Position numbers and translations under genes: made by a program
Notes under the pieces: model-generated
What the model saw: only the letters and a program-made list of their open reading frames with translations
What the model was told of the DNA's origin: nothing
Database searches by the model: none
Origin: a virus
Length of the DNA: 57,826 nt
Direction: 5' to 3' (one strand)
IMG/VR virus record: IMGVR_UViG_3300006104_000001
Span: 1-57,826 of that record
Shown here: positions 7,052 through 14,930 of the stretch, piece after piece
Layout of the letters: each line of letters opens with the position of its first letter
Numbering within the stretch: position 1 is the first letter of the stretch

Positions 7052-7657
7052 TCAGGTTAGTGGCTGTAGTTGGTATCCGTCTGCTTGTTGGTTAGGGTAG
7101 AAAGAATATAAAAACCGTACTTCTGATGACCCACCGGATTTTGCTGAAGGATCAATACCTAGGAGAGATGCGGCTCGGATGCTAATTTCACCTAGCTTTC
7201 TTGCGGGTCCTGTATCTGCAACCACGGCCTCAACCAAAATTCCAGAAATGGTATCCTTGATGGTGCATCGAGATCCCAGAACAACACCCTTACAGGCCTT
7301 TGCTATAGCCCTATTAATGACGACATAAGAAACATTTTCTGAATCAACATATCTTGCTGGATCACTGGTAGCACACTGCTTGTGTTGAAGCGTTGTTGTT
7401 GAAATATAATACCCAGGAGCGGGATCGTTTTCTCCTTGGATGACTGGGTATCCATCATCATCTGTCACGATACCGCACCAGCGGTCTCCATCTTCTGCAT
7501 TGATTAGATAATCAAGCGTAGGCAAACCCGATTTAGTTGGCGCGTAAGCCCTTGGAGATCCATCGGCATCTACATCCGCTCTACCCATATAGGAGAAAGT
7601 CAGATCCTCGTTCTGGAAAACATCCTGTCCTTGGATGGTAGCGATTAAAGTCTTCAT
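7052..7657 (-). CDS. GH75-like glycoside hydrolase, candidate endolysin
   Basis: The 201-residue protein resembles chitosanase family GH75: YMGRADVDADGSP near 23, a GIVTDDDGYPV segment near 62, PAPGYYISTT near 80, RYVDSENVSYVV near 102, and the pair D148 (VVADTG) and E157 (LGEISI). The nine-residue D-to-E spacing matches the catalytic pair I recall for fungal GH75 enzymes (Asp160/Glu169 in Aspergillus). No signal peptide is seen. It ends a chain of ATGA-linked genes encoding membrane proteins and a lipoprotein, so the likely job is degrading host cell-wall glycan at lysis. It could instead be a virion-associated glycanase. Confidence 0.75.
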   Translation of the reverse strand: MKTLIATIQGQDVFQNEDLTFSYMGRADVDADGSPRAYAPTKSGLPTLDYLINAEDGDRWCGIVTDDDGYPVIQGENDPAPGYYISTTTLQHKQCATSDPARYVDSENVSYVVINRAIAKACKGVVLGSRCTIKDTISGILVEAVVADTGPARKLGEISIRAASLLGIDPSAKSGGSSEVRFLYSFYPNQQADGYQLQPLT

Positions 7658-7950
7658 GACTGAGATGACGTCAATGGTGTAATCGGAGGTGTGGGTTCGA
7701 TTCCTTTCTGTACCAATTTACTACCCCGATTAATGGTAAACCATCCGGCCAGGACTGTTCCAAGGGGAACAGGATTAAATGGGTTTTTAGGGTCATGGAA
7801 ATGAGATCCCAGAGTCACTGCTACCAAAGCAGTTATGCAAATTCCTAAAATGACCTCATGAAACCAGAATGGAGGACGAAGCGACGAAGGAGTTCCATCC
7901 GACTCACTAAGAGCGCGACGTATCCAGTCGATTGCTCCGGTGATGCTCAT
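7654..7950 (-). CDS. Holin-like membrane protein (98 aa)
   Basis: The protein has one strong hydrophobic segment (about 30-48, VILGICITALVAVTLG) and a second weaker one (LGTVLAGWF near 62), with an N-terminal amphipathic stretch and a polar tail. It sits directly before the GH75-like lysin with ATGA overlaps on both sides. Size, topology and place fit a holin, but many phage membrane proteins share these traits. Confidence 0.6.
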   Translation of the reverse strand: MSITGAIDWIRRALSESDGTPSSLRPPFWFHEVILGICITALVAVTLGSHFHDPKNPFNPVPLGTVLAGWFTINRGSKLVQKGIEPTPPITPLTSSQS

Positions 7951-8426
7951 TTTAATGATTCCCTAGCGTGATGGATCCATCTTACGGACTGATCCCATGA
8001 AGGAATTGTAGGGATCACTTTTCCAATTATATCTAGGAAATGGTTAAGAACCCACATCCCGGAAAATAGACAAAGTGCAAAAAGAATCATGCTAAAAACC
8101 CACCCCTCTAGGGATGGGAAGTTTTTTAGAACTTGCCCTGCCAAGATAGGCCAGATCCAGAGAGAAAAAAACAAAGCACCTATTTCTACAATCACTTCGG
8201 TTCGGTGTTCCCAAAGATCACCACGAGCCGCCTGTTTAGCGTCATCGGCTTGCCACCAATCTCGTTGTCCCTCTACTTTCAGATAATCTGCTTGGGCATG
8301 GTTAAGTTCGTCTTTTTGCTGTGCTGAAAGTTGCTCTATTCCTCGTATAAGTGCGAGTTGACGATCAGATAACTGGCCGGCCACTGCAAAAGCACACATT
8401 AAAAAAAATAAAAGTATGGTTTTCAT
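7947..8426 (-). CDS. Membrane protein with signal peptide and coiled coil (159 aa)
   Basis: An N-terminal signal sequence (MKTILLFFLMCAFAVAG) is followed by a helical, Gln-rich region (20-72) and two hydrophobic segments (about 80-100 and 108-133). It lies in the lysis cassette with ATGA overlaps to both neighbours. A holin or antiholin role, or a membrane partner of the spanin-like lipoprotein, would fit. No family recognised. Confidence 0.6.
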   Translation of the reverse strand: MKTILLFFLMCAFAVAGQLSDRQLALIRGIEQLSAQQKDELNHAQADYLKVEGQRDWWQADDAKQAARGDLWEHRTEVIVEIGALFFSLWIWPILAGQVLKNFPSLEGWVFSMILFALCLFSGMWVLNHFLDIIGKVIPTIPSWDQSVRWIHHARESLK

Positions 8427-8635
8427 CGCGAATGTTCCAGGAGGATTGCTTTGTTTTCAATCTGATCATTGATGCCGGATGCACCTTGTATGTAAGTGTC
8501 TGGGGAAGAATTATGTAAATGTGAGCGAGGATCAGATGCACATCCGGTGATTGAACCAAGGATAAGTAGGAAAAGGATTGCGAAATAGATGATCATAAGG
8601 GCACCTGCTGTGATTTCTTTTGCGTAGGGTTTCAC
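8423..8635 (-). CDS. Rz1/o-spanin-like lipoprotein (70 aa)
   Basis: A hydrophobic N-terminus (IIYFAILFLLILG) ends in a lipobox, S-I-T-G-C, with Cys at about residue 32. Cleavage would leave a mature lipoprotein of only ~39 residues. The gene follows a one-transmembrane, coiled-coil protein with an ATGA overlap. That is the arrangement of an inner-membrane spanin followed by an outer-membrane lipoprotein spanin, so it is read as the o-spanin. Outer-membrane placement implies a Gram-negative host. Confidence 0.62.
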   Translation of the reverse strand: MKPYAKEITAGALMIIYFAILFLLILGSITGCASDPRSHLHNSSPDTYIQGASGINDQIENKAILLEHSR

Positions 8636-8922
8636 TTGTTGCTTGGAGGAATCAAATGATCCTCGATCCTCCTCGTTCTGGCATCGATGGCTTGGATCAA
8701 TGCCAATGCTGTTGCTAAAGCCTCTCTCCGTTGAGAATTATCTACCTCGATGGCCGCTATTCTTGCTTCTTGGGTTTTGTGCCCTTCCTCCAATGTTGCA
8801 ACCCTGTTGGGTAGCAAAGCATAACTCCAAAAAATCGTGCAAAATGCCGCTACGCCACTCAATCCTCCGAATAATGGCAAATGCTTGAGGATGTATCCTG
8901 AATGTTCCTTATCAGTAAACAT
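8632..8922 (-). CDS. Rz/i-spanin-like membrane protein (96 aa)
   Basis: One transmembrane segment (about 15-37, LFGGLSGVAAFCTIFWSYAL) is followed by a heptad-rich helix (VATLEEGHKTQEARIAAIE and on) reaching almost to the C-terminus. An N-in anchor with a periplasmic coiled coil fits an i-spanin, and the next gene is a tiny lipoprotein. A class of holin with a coiled-coil tail is the alternative. Confidence 0.58.
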   Translation of the reverse strand: MFTDKEHSGYILKHLPLFGGLSGVAAFCTIFWSYALLPNRVATLEEGHKTQEARIAAIEVDNSQRREALATALALIQAIDARTRRIEDHLIPPSNK

Positions 8923-8930
8923 AGCATTAT

Positions 8931-9212
8931 TTAGTTGAGTCCTACTTGGATAATCCCTGCGGATGGGCCAACAAGATTGATGGAAAATGAAACTAAATCT
9001 GCCGCCGTTTTTCCTGATGGGAAGGCAATCAATCCGGAACTTTCCAGAAGCGATTGAAAAGCGGAGACCTGACTTGTGTTTAACGGTCCCCTGAACTGAA
9101 TCGCACCATTAACAGGAGTAAGGTTAATGGGAGTCACATTTTGAGCAGTACCAGAAGGCGCTGTTGTTGGAGCTACTGGTATCTGTATGGATGTTGGAGG
9201 ACTCGTAATCAT
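8931..9212 (-). CDS. Hypothetical virion-type protein (93 aa)
   Basis: The first 35 residues are a Pro/Thr-rich extended region (PPTSIQIPVAPTTAPSG), followed by a small mixed alpha/beta part (STSQV-type helix, then FSINLVGPSAGIIQVGLN). It sits between the tail-fibre group and the lysis cassette and may be a minor virion component. No family recognised. Confidence 0.6.
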   Translation of the reverse strand: MITSPPTSIQIPVAPTTAPSGTAQNVTPINLTPVNGAIQFRGPLNTSQVSAFQSLLESSGLIAFPSGKTAADLVSFSINLVGPSAGIIQVGLN

Positions 9213-9231
9213 AGGGGTGTATTGTTGGTTT

Positions 9232-9263
9232 GGCGTCCGGATAGTTGAGTATATCCGGACGCC
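9232..9263. terminator. 12-bp perfect hairpin between late genes
   Basis: GGCGTCCGGATA and TATCCGGACGCC pair perfectly around an 8-base loop. No T-run follows on the minus strand, the coding direction here, so this is more likely an mRNA-stabilising or processing hairpin, or a weak terminator, than a classical intrinsic terminator. It separates the fibre genes from the 93-residue gene and the lysis genes. Confidence 0.55.
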
Positions 9264-9271
9264 TCCATTGA

Positions 9272-9466
9272 TTATTTGCTGAAGCGGATATTCAGCGATC
9301 CGGTGCCATCGTCATTGACGATAACATTGACTGCCTTGGCATTTGCCAGGGATTCGCCAGCCGGAAGCGTTACCACAGGTGAAATCGCGGCAATGAGAGC
9401 CTGGATGTCAGCGGCGGCCAGCTTCGAGGAAGCAACAATAGGAGCGGCAACTAGAGTGATAGCCAT
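9272..9466 (-). CDS. Hypothetical protein (64 aa)
   Basis: A small Ala/Val-rich protein with an amphipathic helical first half (SSKLAAADIQALIAAISP) and a beta-type second half ending VNDDGTGSLNIRFSK. No charge-rich or membrane segment is evident. Its context among fibre genes suggests a small virion or chaperone protein. A strong hairpin lies just downstream. Confidence 0.6.
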   Translation of the reverse strand: MAITLVAAPIVASSKLAAADIQALIAAISPVVTLPAGESLANAKAVNVIVNDDGTGSLNIRFSK

Positions 9467-9487
9467 AGTGTTATTTGTCCGGTTTGA

Positions 9488-9592
9488 TCAGTTGGACTCA
9501 TCTGGTTTTCTTACCTCGGCAAGGCCGTTCATTCCCATCGCATCAAGGCTCAAGGAGCTAAGGGTATTTGCTGTTGGATTGAAATTGTTCAT
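9488..9592 (-). CDS. Predicted 34-residue protein coupled to the LamG fibre gene
   Basis: A 34-residue frame (MNNFNPTANTLSSLSLDAMG and on) begins with an ATG that overlaps the stop of the LamG-domain gene as ATGA, the same coupling used throughout this operon. It is polar, with no membrane segment. The precise overlap is the main evidence that it is translated. Function unknown. Confidence 0.45.
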   Translation of the reverse strand: MNNFNPTANTLSSLSLDAMGMNGLAEVRKPDESN

Positions 9593-11433
9593 AGCTGAAT
9601 AAAAGGCGGCAATCCGATGAGTTGCCCAAGGTTAATTCCAGTGGTAGATCCACCTCCTGAACCGACGTATGTGCCAGTTTGCATCGACAACCCATAACTT
9701 ACCCCCAACCTGACATCCGATGGTGATGGGTAATTTGCGGATATAGTTCCACTTGGTATTGTTCCGTTTACATATCCTGTTTCGTAACTAAATGAGTAAT
9801 CATACGCAAACCCTGTAAAAGTTGGATCAAAATACCCATTAGTATAATAACTGCCAGACCACCCTCCTGAAGAAATTGAACCATTTAAGTATAAAATAGA
9901 AGCATTATAATAGGCATCAAAATCTATGCCGGAATAATAATCCGTAGATCCATTATTATAATGTTGCCCATCGTAACCTACATAAGCCGCAGATCCATTT
10001 ATGTAAAAAATGGTTGCATCGTAATTATAGTCAAAATCTGAACCAGTAAAGGAATCTAGAAAGCCATTGGTATAGTGTTGTCCTCCATATCCTCCTGACC
10101 CACCAGCGGTTCCATTTATAAAAAAAAGCTCTTCCCCATAATAATAATCATAATCTGCCCCAGTAAAGCTATCAGGAATTCCTTGGTAATAATGTTGTCC
10201 ATTATAACCATTATTGGCAATTAATCCGTTTACAAAGAAATAACTAGTTGAGCCAGTTGGATCAAAACCATAGTCTATAAATGAACCTGTTTGACCAGCA
10301 TATATGCCGTATAATGTACCATTAAATCCACCATCTACACCAACTCCATTAATATAGTATTGATTTGAATTGTTAGTAAAATCCGTTGCTGGTCCTGTGA
10401 AAGTATTGTCTGCTAATCCTGATGTGTAGTATTGACCATTCCATCCTCCATTGAGCAAATTCCCTTGATAATAATAAAGCCCATCAGATTGTTCACCAGA
10501 AACCAATGATTGTTGACGAAACCGAACAGAAGTAATATGGAGGGAATTTTCTACTAAACCTGTTGGTTGAATGAATAAAGCGTAAAAACCAACATCCCCT
10601 ATACCCTGAGTATCTTTTGATACTAATCCATCAATATAAACTATATTTGAAGATCCAGGCAAAGAGTTAGCATGGGTTGTAAACCCACTATCTAACCAGT
10701 AATTTGATAAATTACTGAGATCACCATCACCAGTAGAATTATTAAACCATAATTGGGGGCCGGCTGAAATTGTAAAATTTGGATAAGTAGTGCCAAACGA
10801 AGCTCCATATAGTTGCGTAACTTCTGCCGCCGACAATTCTCTTGTCCAATATCCCGCTTCATCGATTTGTCCGTTTTGCCCTACCGCATAAGTAGCATCA
10901 CCATTAGAATTGAAATTTATAGGGTGAATGATATTGCTGTTGATCGGTTTTCCGCTTGAGGAAATCTGACCGACACGGCTTCCATCAACATAGATAGACG
11001 TATGACCAAACTGATTCCATGTACCAACGATATGATGCCAATTACCGTCTTGAGTGTTAATCCCATTTCCATAAACCCTATCCCTTGATCCATCATTGTT
11101 AACAAGAACGCTAAAGTTTCCATACCCACCAGAACCCAATTCTTGACCAGAACTGCCGTATGATTGCCCAGATGAAGCATTCATGGCAAAAAAATCTGCG
11201 GTAGATTTTACCCATATTGCCATTGAAAGCTGGGTTAACCCAGTAGGAACAATGTTTGTTCCTGTGCTTAAATATGTATTACCTCCAGAGAAATTAGCCC
11301 CTTTACCTACTACTGCATCGACAAGATTAACATTAGACCCATTTTGGATTAGATTGTGACCATTTCCGGTTAAATCTGACCAACTTGTATCGTTAAAATT
11401 CCAATACGCTAAAAGATTGTCGGTAAGTGCCAT
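9589..11433 (-). CDS. LamG-domain tail fibre with Gly/Tyr-rich repeats (614 aa)
   Basis: Residues 1-215 form a concanavalin/LamG-type sandwich: YWNFNDTSW at the start, ATYAVGQNGQIDEAGYW and ELSAAEVTQLY at the end, a pattern known from carbohydrate-binding domains. From about 300 to 575 there are seven or eight loose repeats of 33-36 residues, each with a version of YINGSxxxxGYxGQHYxNG and DSFTGxDFDY. These probably stack as beta-repeats. The gene is clearly richer in A+T than its neighbours, which hints at acquisition. The likely role is receptor or glycan binding on the host surface. Confidence 0.75.
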   Translation of the reverse strand: MALTDNLLAYWNFNDTSWSDLTGNGHNLIQNGSNVNLVDAVVGKGANFSGGNTYLSTGTNIVPTGLTQLSMAIWVKSTADFFAMNASSGQSYGSSGQELGSGGYGNFSVLVNNDGSRDRVYGNGINTQDGNWHHIVGTWNQFGHTSIYVDGSRVGQISSSGKPINSNIIHPINFNSNGDATYAVGQNGQIDEAGYWTRELSAAEVTQLYGASFGTTYPNFTISAGPQLWFNNSTGDGDLSNLSNYWLDSGFTTHANSLPGSSNIVYIDGLVSKDTQGIGDVGFYALFIQPTGLVENSLHITSVRFRQQSLVSGEQSDGLYYYQGNLLNGGWNGQYYTSGLADNTFTGPATDFTNNSNQYYINGVGVDGGFNGTLYGIYAGQTGSFIDYGFDPTGSTSYFFVNGLIANNGYNGQHYYQGIPDSFTGADYDYYYGEELFFINGTAGGSGGYGGQHYTNGFLDSFTGSDFDYNYDATIFYINGSAAYVGYDGQHYNNGSTDYYSGIDFDAYYNASILYLNGSISSGGWSGSYYTNGYFDPTFTGFAYDYSFSYETGYVNGTIPSGTISANYPSPSDVRLGVSYGLSMQTGTYVGSGGGSTTGINLGQLIGLPPFIQL

Positions 11434-11442
11434 AAATAAGGC

Positions 11443-11679
11443 TTAACTTTTTGCGATATTGGTAATGTTTCCGTTTCCGTCTCTTGTGATCGTTGTGGTT
11501 TCAAGAACCTGACCTCCACGAGAAACTACGATCTGGATAGGCTTTCCGTTACCATCATTGGTGAATGCTTGGTTATCCCATCCGACGTTGGTTCCTGAAA
11601 CCATATCTAGAATCTTTGACAAGATAATGTGATCGGAATCAGATGTATCTGCTGTTGTGGGTTCGTATCGTTCGCTCAT
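11443..11679 (-). CDS. Hypothetical fibre-associated protein (78 aa)
   Basis: A 78-residue acidic protein with a C-terminal pair of beta-hairpin units (NDGNGKPIQIVVSRGG and TTTITRDGNGNITNIAKS) that resemble RHS/YD-type turns. It lies between the Ser-rich repeat gene and the LamG fibre. A connector or small fibre component is likely by position only. Confidence 0.6.
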   Translation of the reverse strand: MSERYEPTTADTSDSDHIILSKILDMVSGTNVGWDNQAFTNDGNGKPIQIVVSRGGQVLETTTITRDGNGNITNIAKS

Positions 11680-11743
11680 GGTAATTGGGGTTTGTGGTTA
11701 ATAGTGTAACAGATAAAATACTAATGCAGACGTAAATCAAGCA

Positions 11744-12493
11744 TTATGTTGACCCAACAGGGATAGCAAGGCCTCCCATGATAGGTAGGGTGAAAGTAAC
11801 ATGGATTGTCTCGTGATCGTAGGCCTGGGTAAGTGCCGAAGAACTTTGAGAAGAGCTTCTGGAAGAACTCTGACTGGAAGAGGTACTTCCGGACTGACTC
11901 CTACTTGAACTCTGGGAAGAACTGGTTGATCCGCTCTGGCTTCTGCTGGAACTTTGACTGGAAGAAGTGCTTCCAGACTGGCTCCTACTGGAGCTTTGGC
12001 TAGAAGAAGTGCTTCCGGACTGGCTCCTGCTGGAACTTTGACTAGAAGAGGTGCTTCCGCTCTGGCTTCTCGAAGATGATCTACTGGAACTTCTTGATGA
12101 TGATCTGCTGGAACTTCTGCTATCACTTCGACTAGAGGATCTACTCGAACTTCTACTGGAAGACCTACTTCCACTACGGCTCGATGATCTGGATCCACTT
12201 CTGGATCCGCTACGGCTCGATGATCTGGATCCGCTTTTGGATCCACTACGGCTCGATGATTTGGATCCACTTCTGGATCCACTACGGCTCGATGATCTGC
12301 TTGCGCTACGACTTGATGATCTGCTTGCGCTACGACTTGATGATCTGCTCGCGCTACGACTATTACTCCGGGAAGAACTTTGGGATCTTGAACTGCTCTG
12401 ACTAGAACTTTGTGATGTTGAATCACTGCGGCTCTGCTCTTGAGGAGAACCTATTGCGCTACCAGATTGGTTAAAGTTAATTGAAGATGGCAT
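11744..12493 (-). CDS. Ser/Arg-repeat virion protein (249 aa)
   Basis: Almost the whole protein is Ser-rich repeat. Residues about 22-140 follow a SRSSSRSxSR rhythm (8-residue period), and about 140-215 contain five copies of a 14-residue unit, SQSGSTSSSQSSSR. The N-terminus (MPSSINFNQSGSAIG) and a short C-terminal domain (HETIHVTFTLPIMGGLAIPV) are non-repetitive. In a virion context, such Ser stretches are natural acceptors for O-linked sugars, and sugar-transfer genes lie upstream in the same operon. The 42-bp DNA repeats could expand or contract. Confidence 0.7.
   Translation of the reverse strand: MPSSINFNQSGSAIGSPQEQSRSDSTSQSSSQSSSRSQSSSRSNSRSASRSSSRSASRSSSRSASRSSSRSGSRSGSKSSSRSGSKSGSRSSSRSGSRSGSRSSSRSGSRSSSRSSSRSSSRSDSRSSSRSSSRSSSRSSSRSQSGSTSSSQSSSRSQSGSTSSSQSSSRSQSGSTSSSQSSSRSQSGSTSSSQSSSRSQSGSTSSSQSSSRSSSQSSSALTQAYDHETIHVTFTLPIMGGLAIPVGST
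11840..12390. repeat. Tandem DNA repeats encoding Ser-rich segments
   Basis: The 3' part of the gene (about 11840-12060) is a tandem of five imperfect 42-bp units. The remainder (to about 12390) is built of 24-bp units. Synonymous Ser codons differ between copies, so the arrays have aged rather than just duplicated. Edges are approximate. Confidence 0.75.
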
Positions 12494-12495
12494 AA

Positions 12496-13296
12496 TTAGA
12501 CGTACCAGTTGAATGCGTTATATCCGTCTGCTGTAGAAGTGCTGGTGCTTGTTCCGGTTTCAGTTTGTGTTCCGGTTTCTGTGCCAGTTTCAGTTCCAGT
12601 TTCTGTACCAGTTTCGGTTCCGGTTTCTGTACCAGTTTCAGTTCCGGTTTCTGTACCAGTTTCAGTTCCGGTTTCAGTTCCAGTTTCAGTTCCAGTTTCT
12701 GTACCAGTTTCAGTTCCAGTTTCTGTACCAGTTTCGGTTCCGGTTTCGGTAGCAGTTTCGGTTCCGGTTTCAGTACCAGTTTCGGTTCCTGTTTCTGTTC
12801 CAGTTTCGGTTCCGGTTTCGGTAGCAGTTTCAGTTCCGGTTTCTATACCAGTTTCAGTTCCGGTTTCGGTGCCGTTTTCCAAAGAACTTTCTTGAGAAGC
12901 ACCAGAGTTAACCCCTGATTCAGTAAAGCTTTCTTGAGAGATGCCAGAGTTAACCCCTGATTCAGTAGAACTTTCTTGAGAGATGCCAGAGTTAATCCCT
13001 GATTCAGTAGAACTTTCTTGGGTTAAACCATTGTTTTGAGATACTTCATTAGAATTATCTGATGTAGATCCAAGTGAAACTTGTGAATCTTGGCCTGTTT
13101 CAACTTGCGTCGAAACATTGGTTTGGTTTTTGGGGAATTGGTTAAGACCTCCCCCGACGATAACCTCGTAATCAAACTGAACGCTTTCAGGCAATGCCAC
13201 GATCACGTTCTGACGACCAGAAATCACGCCATTCTTGATCGACAACAAGACATTGTTGATGGCACTGGCTACATTGGATAGTTGAATCAGTGGCAT
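12496..13296 (-). CDS. Thr/Glu-repeat virion protein (266 aa)
   Basis: Residues 1-50 form a small globular start (VASAINNVLLSIKNGVISG, VALPESVQFDYEVIVGGG). Residues 93-139 carry three to four copies of a 14-residue unit, QESSTESGVNSGIS. Residues 142-248 are about 27 near-perfect GTET tetrads, and the protein ends STSTSTADGYNAFNWYV. The aromatic C-terminal tip after a long flexible stalk suggests a fibre with a terminal contact point. The Thr every second residue is an obvious O-glycosylation substrate. It lies between the adaptor gene and the Ser-repeat gene. Confidence 0.72.
   Translation of the reverse strand: MPLIQLSNVASAINNVLLSIKNGVISGRQNVIVALPESVQFDYEVIVGGGLNQFPKNQTNVSTQVETGQDSQVSLGSTSDNSNEVSQNNGLTQESSTESGINSGISQESSTESGVNSGISQESFTESGVNSGASQESSLENGTETGTETGIETGTETATETGTETGTETGTETGTETGTETATETGTETGTETGTETGTETGTETGTETGTETGTETGTETGTETGTETGTETGTETGTETGTQTETGTSTSTSTADGYNAFNWYV
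12550..12873. repeat. 12-bp tandem repeat array (GTET codons)
   Basis: About 27 units of 12 bp encode GTET (with occasional ATET and GIET). Units vary at third codon positions (ggt/gga, act/aca), so the frame is kept while sequence drifts. Slippage by whole units would change stalk length without a frameshift. Confidence 0.88.
12882..13020. repeat. 42-bp tandem repeats encoding QESSTESGVNSGIS
   Basis: Three to four copies of a 42-bp unit lie directly next to the 12-bp array in the same gene. Copies differ at a few bases. Edges are approximate. Confidence 0.75.
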
Positions 13297-13300
13297 AGTG

Positions 13301-14170
13301 TTAGAATCTCCAAGGTGTCATGACAAAATTCATTCCAGGCCCCGCATCGGGAGCCATCTTGGACAGTAAATCCATCGCCCTTTGCAACCCTGTTTGTGCA
13401 ATCTTGGGGTCGTAATCATTAGGCCACAGGGGTCCTCCTACCATGCGGCTTAATGCCATCGGGAAGAGGATGGAGAAAACGTGCTCATCCGAAACAGGAA
13501 GGGGTGTCGGGCTAATGAGTTGTTTTAGAGTATATTGAAGCGGCCTTACCTCCATGTTCACCTTTAAGGTTAAAGGGCGATCTGGGATCGGGATAAGTCG
13601 CAGATAAAAGTATGGGGAGGCCCCGGAGGCCTGCCCTTGCGCTTCCACCACAAATCGCAAGGGATAACCTATCTGAGCCTCACCCAAGAATCTTCCCTCA
13701 TCGGGTTGTCTAAGAAGGTATCGAACAAAGATCCCATTGTTAAATAGTTCCGGATCTCCTGAAAACCTTGCGAAGTTTGGAGCTAGTGGGAACGCATCCG
13801 TATAGTACGTTGCCGTTACTGACCCTGTATTTCCCTGATAAGGAAGATCTAGAGTATTGGTGTCGATGATGCGGTTCATCTGGGAATCCCCAGGGATCGA
13901 TATGGAGAGTCCTATTAGTGACGGATCGACGCCTGTTATTGAGGTGCTTCCATTTGTCACCCCGACAACACAAGTGTTGGGAGCCTGAATGTTGAAAGTA
14001 ACATTTGATTTTACCCTGTATGGAGAAGGGGCGGCGGCAAAAAACTCGGCGATTGCCGAATTGATGGCATCCAGGACTTCTGTGGCATCGTCTGCCGGCA
14101 TGGAATGGATGTCCCTTACCTTCAGGTGACGGCAAATGCGTGATGCAAGTTGGAGAATTGTCGTACTCAT
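13301..14170 (-). CDS. Head-tail adaptor / tail-tube-A-like protein (289 aa)
   Basis: The start (LQLASRICRHLKVRDI, then an acidic helix DATEVLDAINSAIAEFFAAAP) has the helical layout of podovirus head-to-tail connectors of the gp4/gp11 type. The centre is beta-rich and the end helical (LQRAMDLLSKM). The preceding gene has the same N-terminal plan, so the pair probably arose by duplication and would form stacked rings below the portal. Their order after the capsid gene is normal for podoviruses. Confidence 0.65.
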   Translation of the reverse strand: MSTTILQLASRICRHLKVRDIHSMPADDATEVLDAINSAIAEFFAAAPSPYRVKSNVTFNIQAPNTCVVGVTNGSTSITGVDPSLIGLSISIPGDSQMNRIIDTNTLDLPYQGNTGSVTATYYTDAFPLAPNFARFSGDPELFNNGIFVRYLLRQPDEGRFLGEAQIGYPLRFVVEAQGQASGASPYFYLRLIPIPDRPLTLKVNMEVRPLQYTLKQLISPTPLPVSDEHVFSILFPMALSRMVGGPLWPNDYDPKIAQTGLQRAMDLLSKMAPDAGPGMNFVMTPWRF

Positions 14171-14928
14171 TAGGATTTACCTTGTTGCGGATCAACCTCC
14201 GTATCGAAGTCCTCCCTTGGCTTGGGGTTGAGCAGTTTAAGTTTTTCAATCGCTTTGTCGTAATCTGCGGAGAACATCTGGGCTTCATCCTTTAGGATCC
14301 AATAATGAGATCGCATTGCATGACCGCGAGCTAGTGGCATGAGGTATGTTTCCATCCAATCAAGCGGGATCGGGAGCGTAACGGCATTGAGTGCCGCCGC
14401 TCCGGTGGAATGATTGGCCGAGTAATTGGCAACCAAAGTTCCATCAAGTTCGGGCACCTCGAAGGTCGTGACAACAGTGACGGTTAGCGGTGTTCCGCTT
14501 ACGGCACTTGGGGTAATGTGCAGAATGCTTCCTGGGTTTGCCGTGTAGGTACGCTCTAACCAGAATGCTTCTGGGGATCCTGCGGTGGCACTTGGGTTGT
14601 AGGTTGCCGCATACCAATCCAATTCTTCCTTCCGGTTTAAGGGGCGCAGTCTTGTGATGCCATCGGGTCCGATGACCTCGATGACTCTCGTGCTTTCCTG
14701 AATATTGAGCGGTTGATTTGCTACATTCGAGCTATTGGATCCAAAGGTAACATTTGTGTAAGTGGTGAACCTGAAGAACTCCCCTGTCTCACGGAAAATA
14801 TCCTGAATTGCCGCATTGATGGCATTGGTGGCGACATCTGCAATAAATGCCGGTGCATTGACTGGCTGTTCCATCCCCAGGAGGCGATAGAGGTCATCGA
14901 CGACCTTGGAGAGGTTCAGCATACTCAT
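14170..14928 (-). CDS. Head-tail adaptor-like protein (252 aa)
   Basis: The N-terminal helices (LSKVVDDLYRLLG, VATNAINAAIQDIFRETGEFF) are followed by a beta domain and a C-terminal helix that ends in an aligned ring-type pattern (ADYDKAIEKLKLLN). This matches the other adaptor gene downstream in plan. It shares one base with that gene (TAATG). A connector or completion protein below the portal is the best reading. Confidence 0.65.
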   Translation of the reverse strand: MSMLNLSKVVDDLYRLLGMEQPVNAPAFIADVATNAINAAIQDIFRETGEFFRFTTYTNVTFGSNSSNVANQPLNIQESTRVIEVIGPDGITRLRPLNRKEELDWYAATYNPSATAGSPEAFWLERTYTANPGSILHITPSAVSGTPLTVTVVTTFEVPELDGTLVANYSANHSTGAAALNAVTLPIPLDWMETYLMPLARGHAMRSHYWILKDEAQMFSADYDKAIEKLKLLNPKPREDFDTEVDPQQGKS

Positions 14929-14930
14929 AA

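Noticed and set aside
12051-12918. Leu/Asp-rich and Val/Ser/Pro-rich plus-strand frames in the repeat genes
   Set aside because: These are reverse-strand readings of the Ser- and Thr-repeat arrays; repeats stay open in several frames.
9589-13296. A diversity-generating retroelement acting on the fibre genes
   Set aside because: No reverse transcriptase and no adenine-biased template/variable repeat pair was seen; the repeats are simple tandem units.
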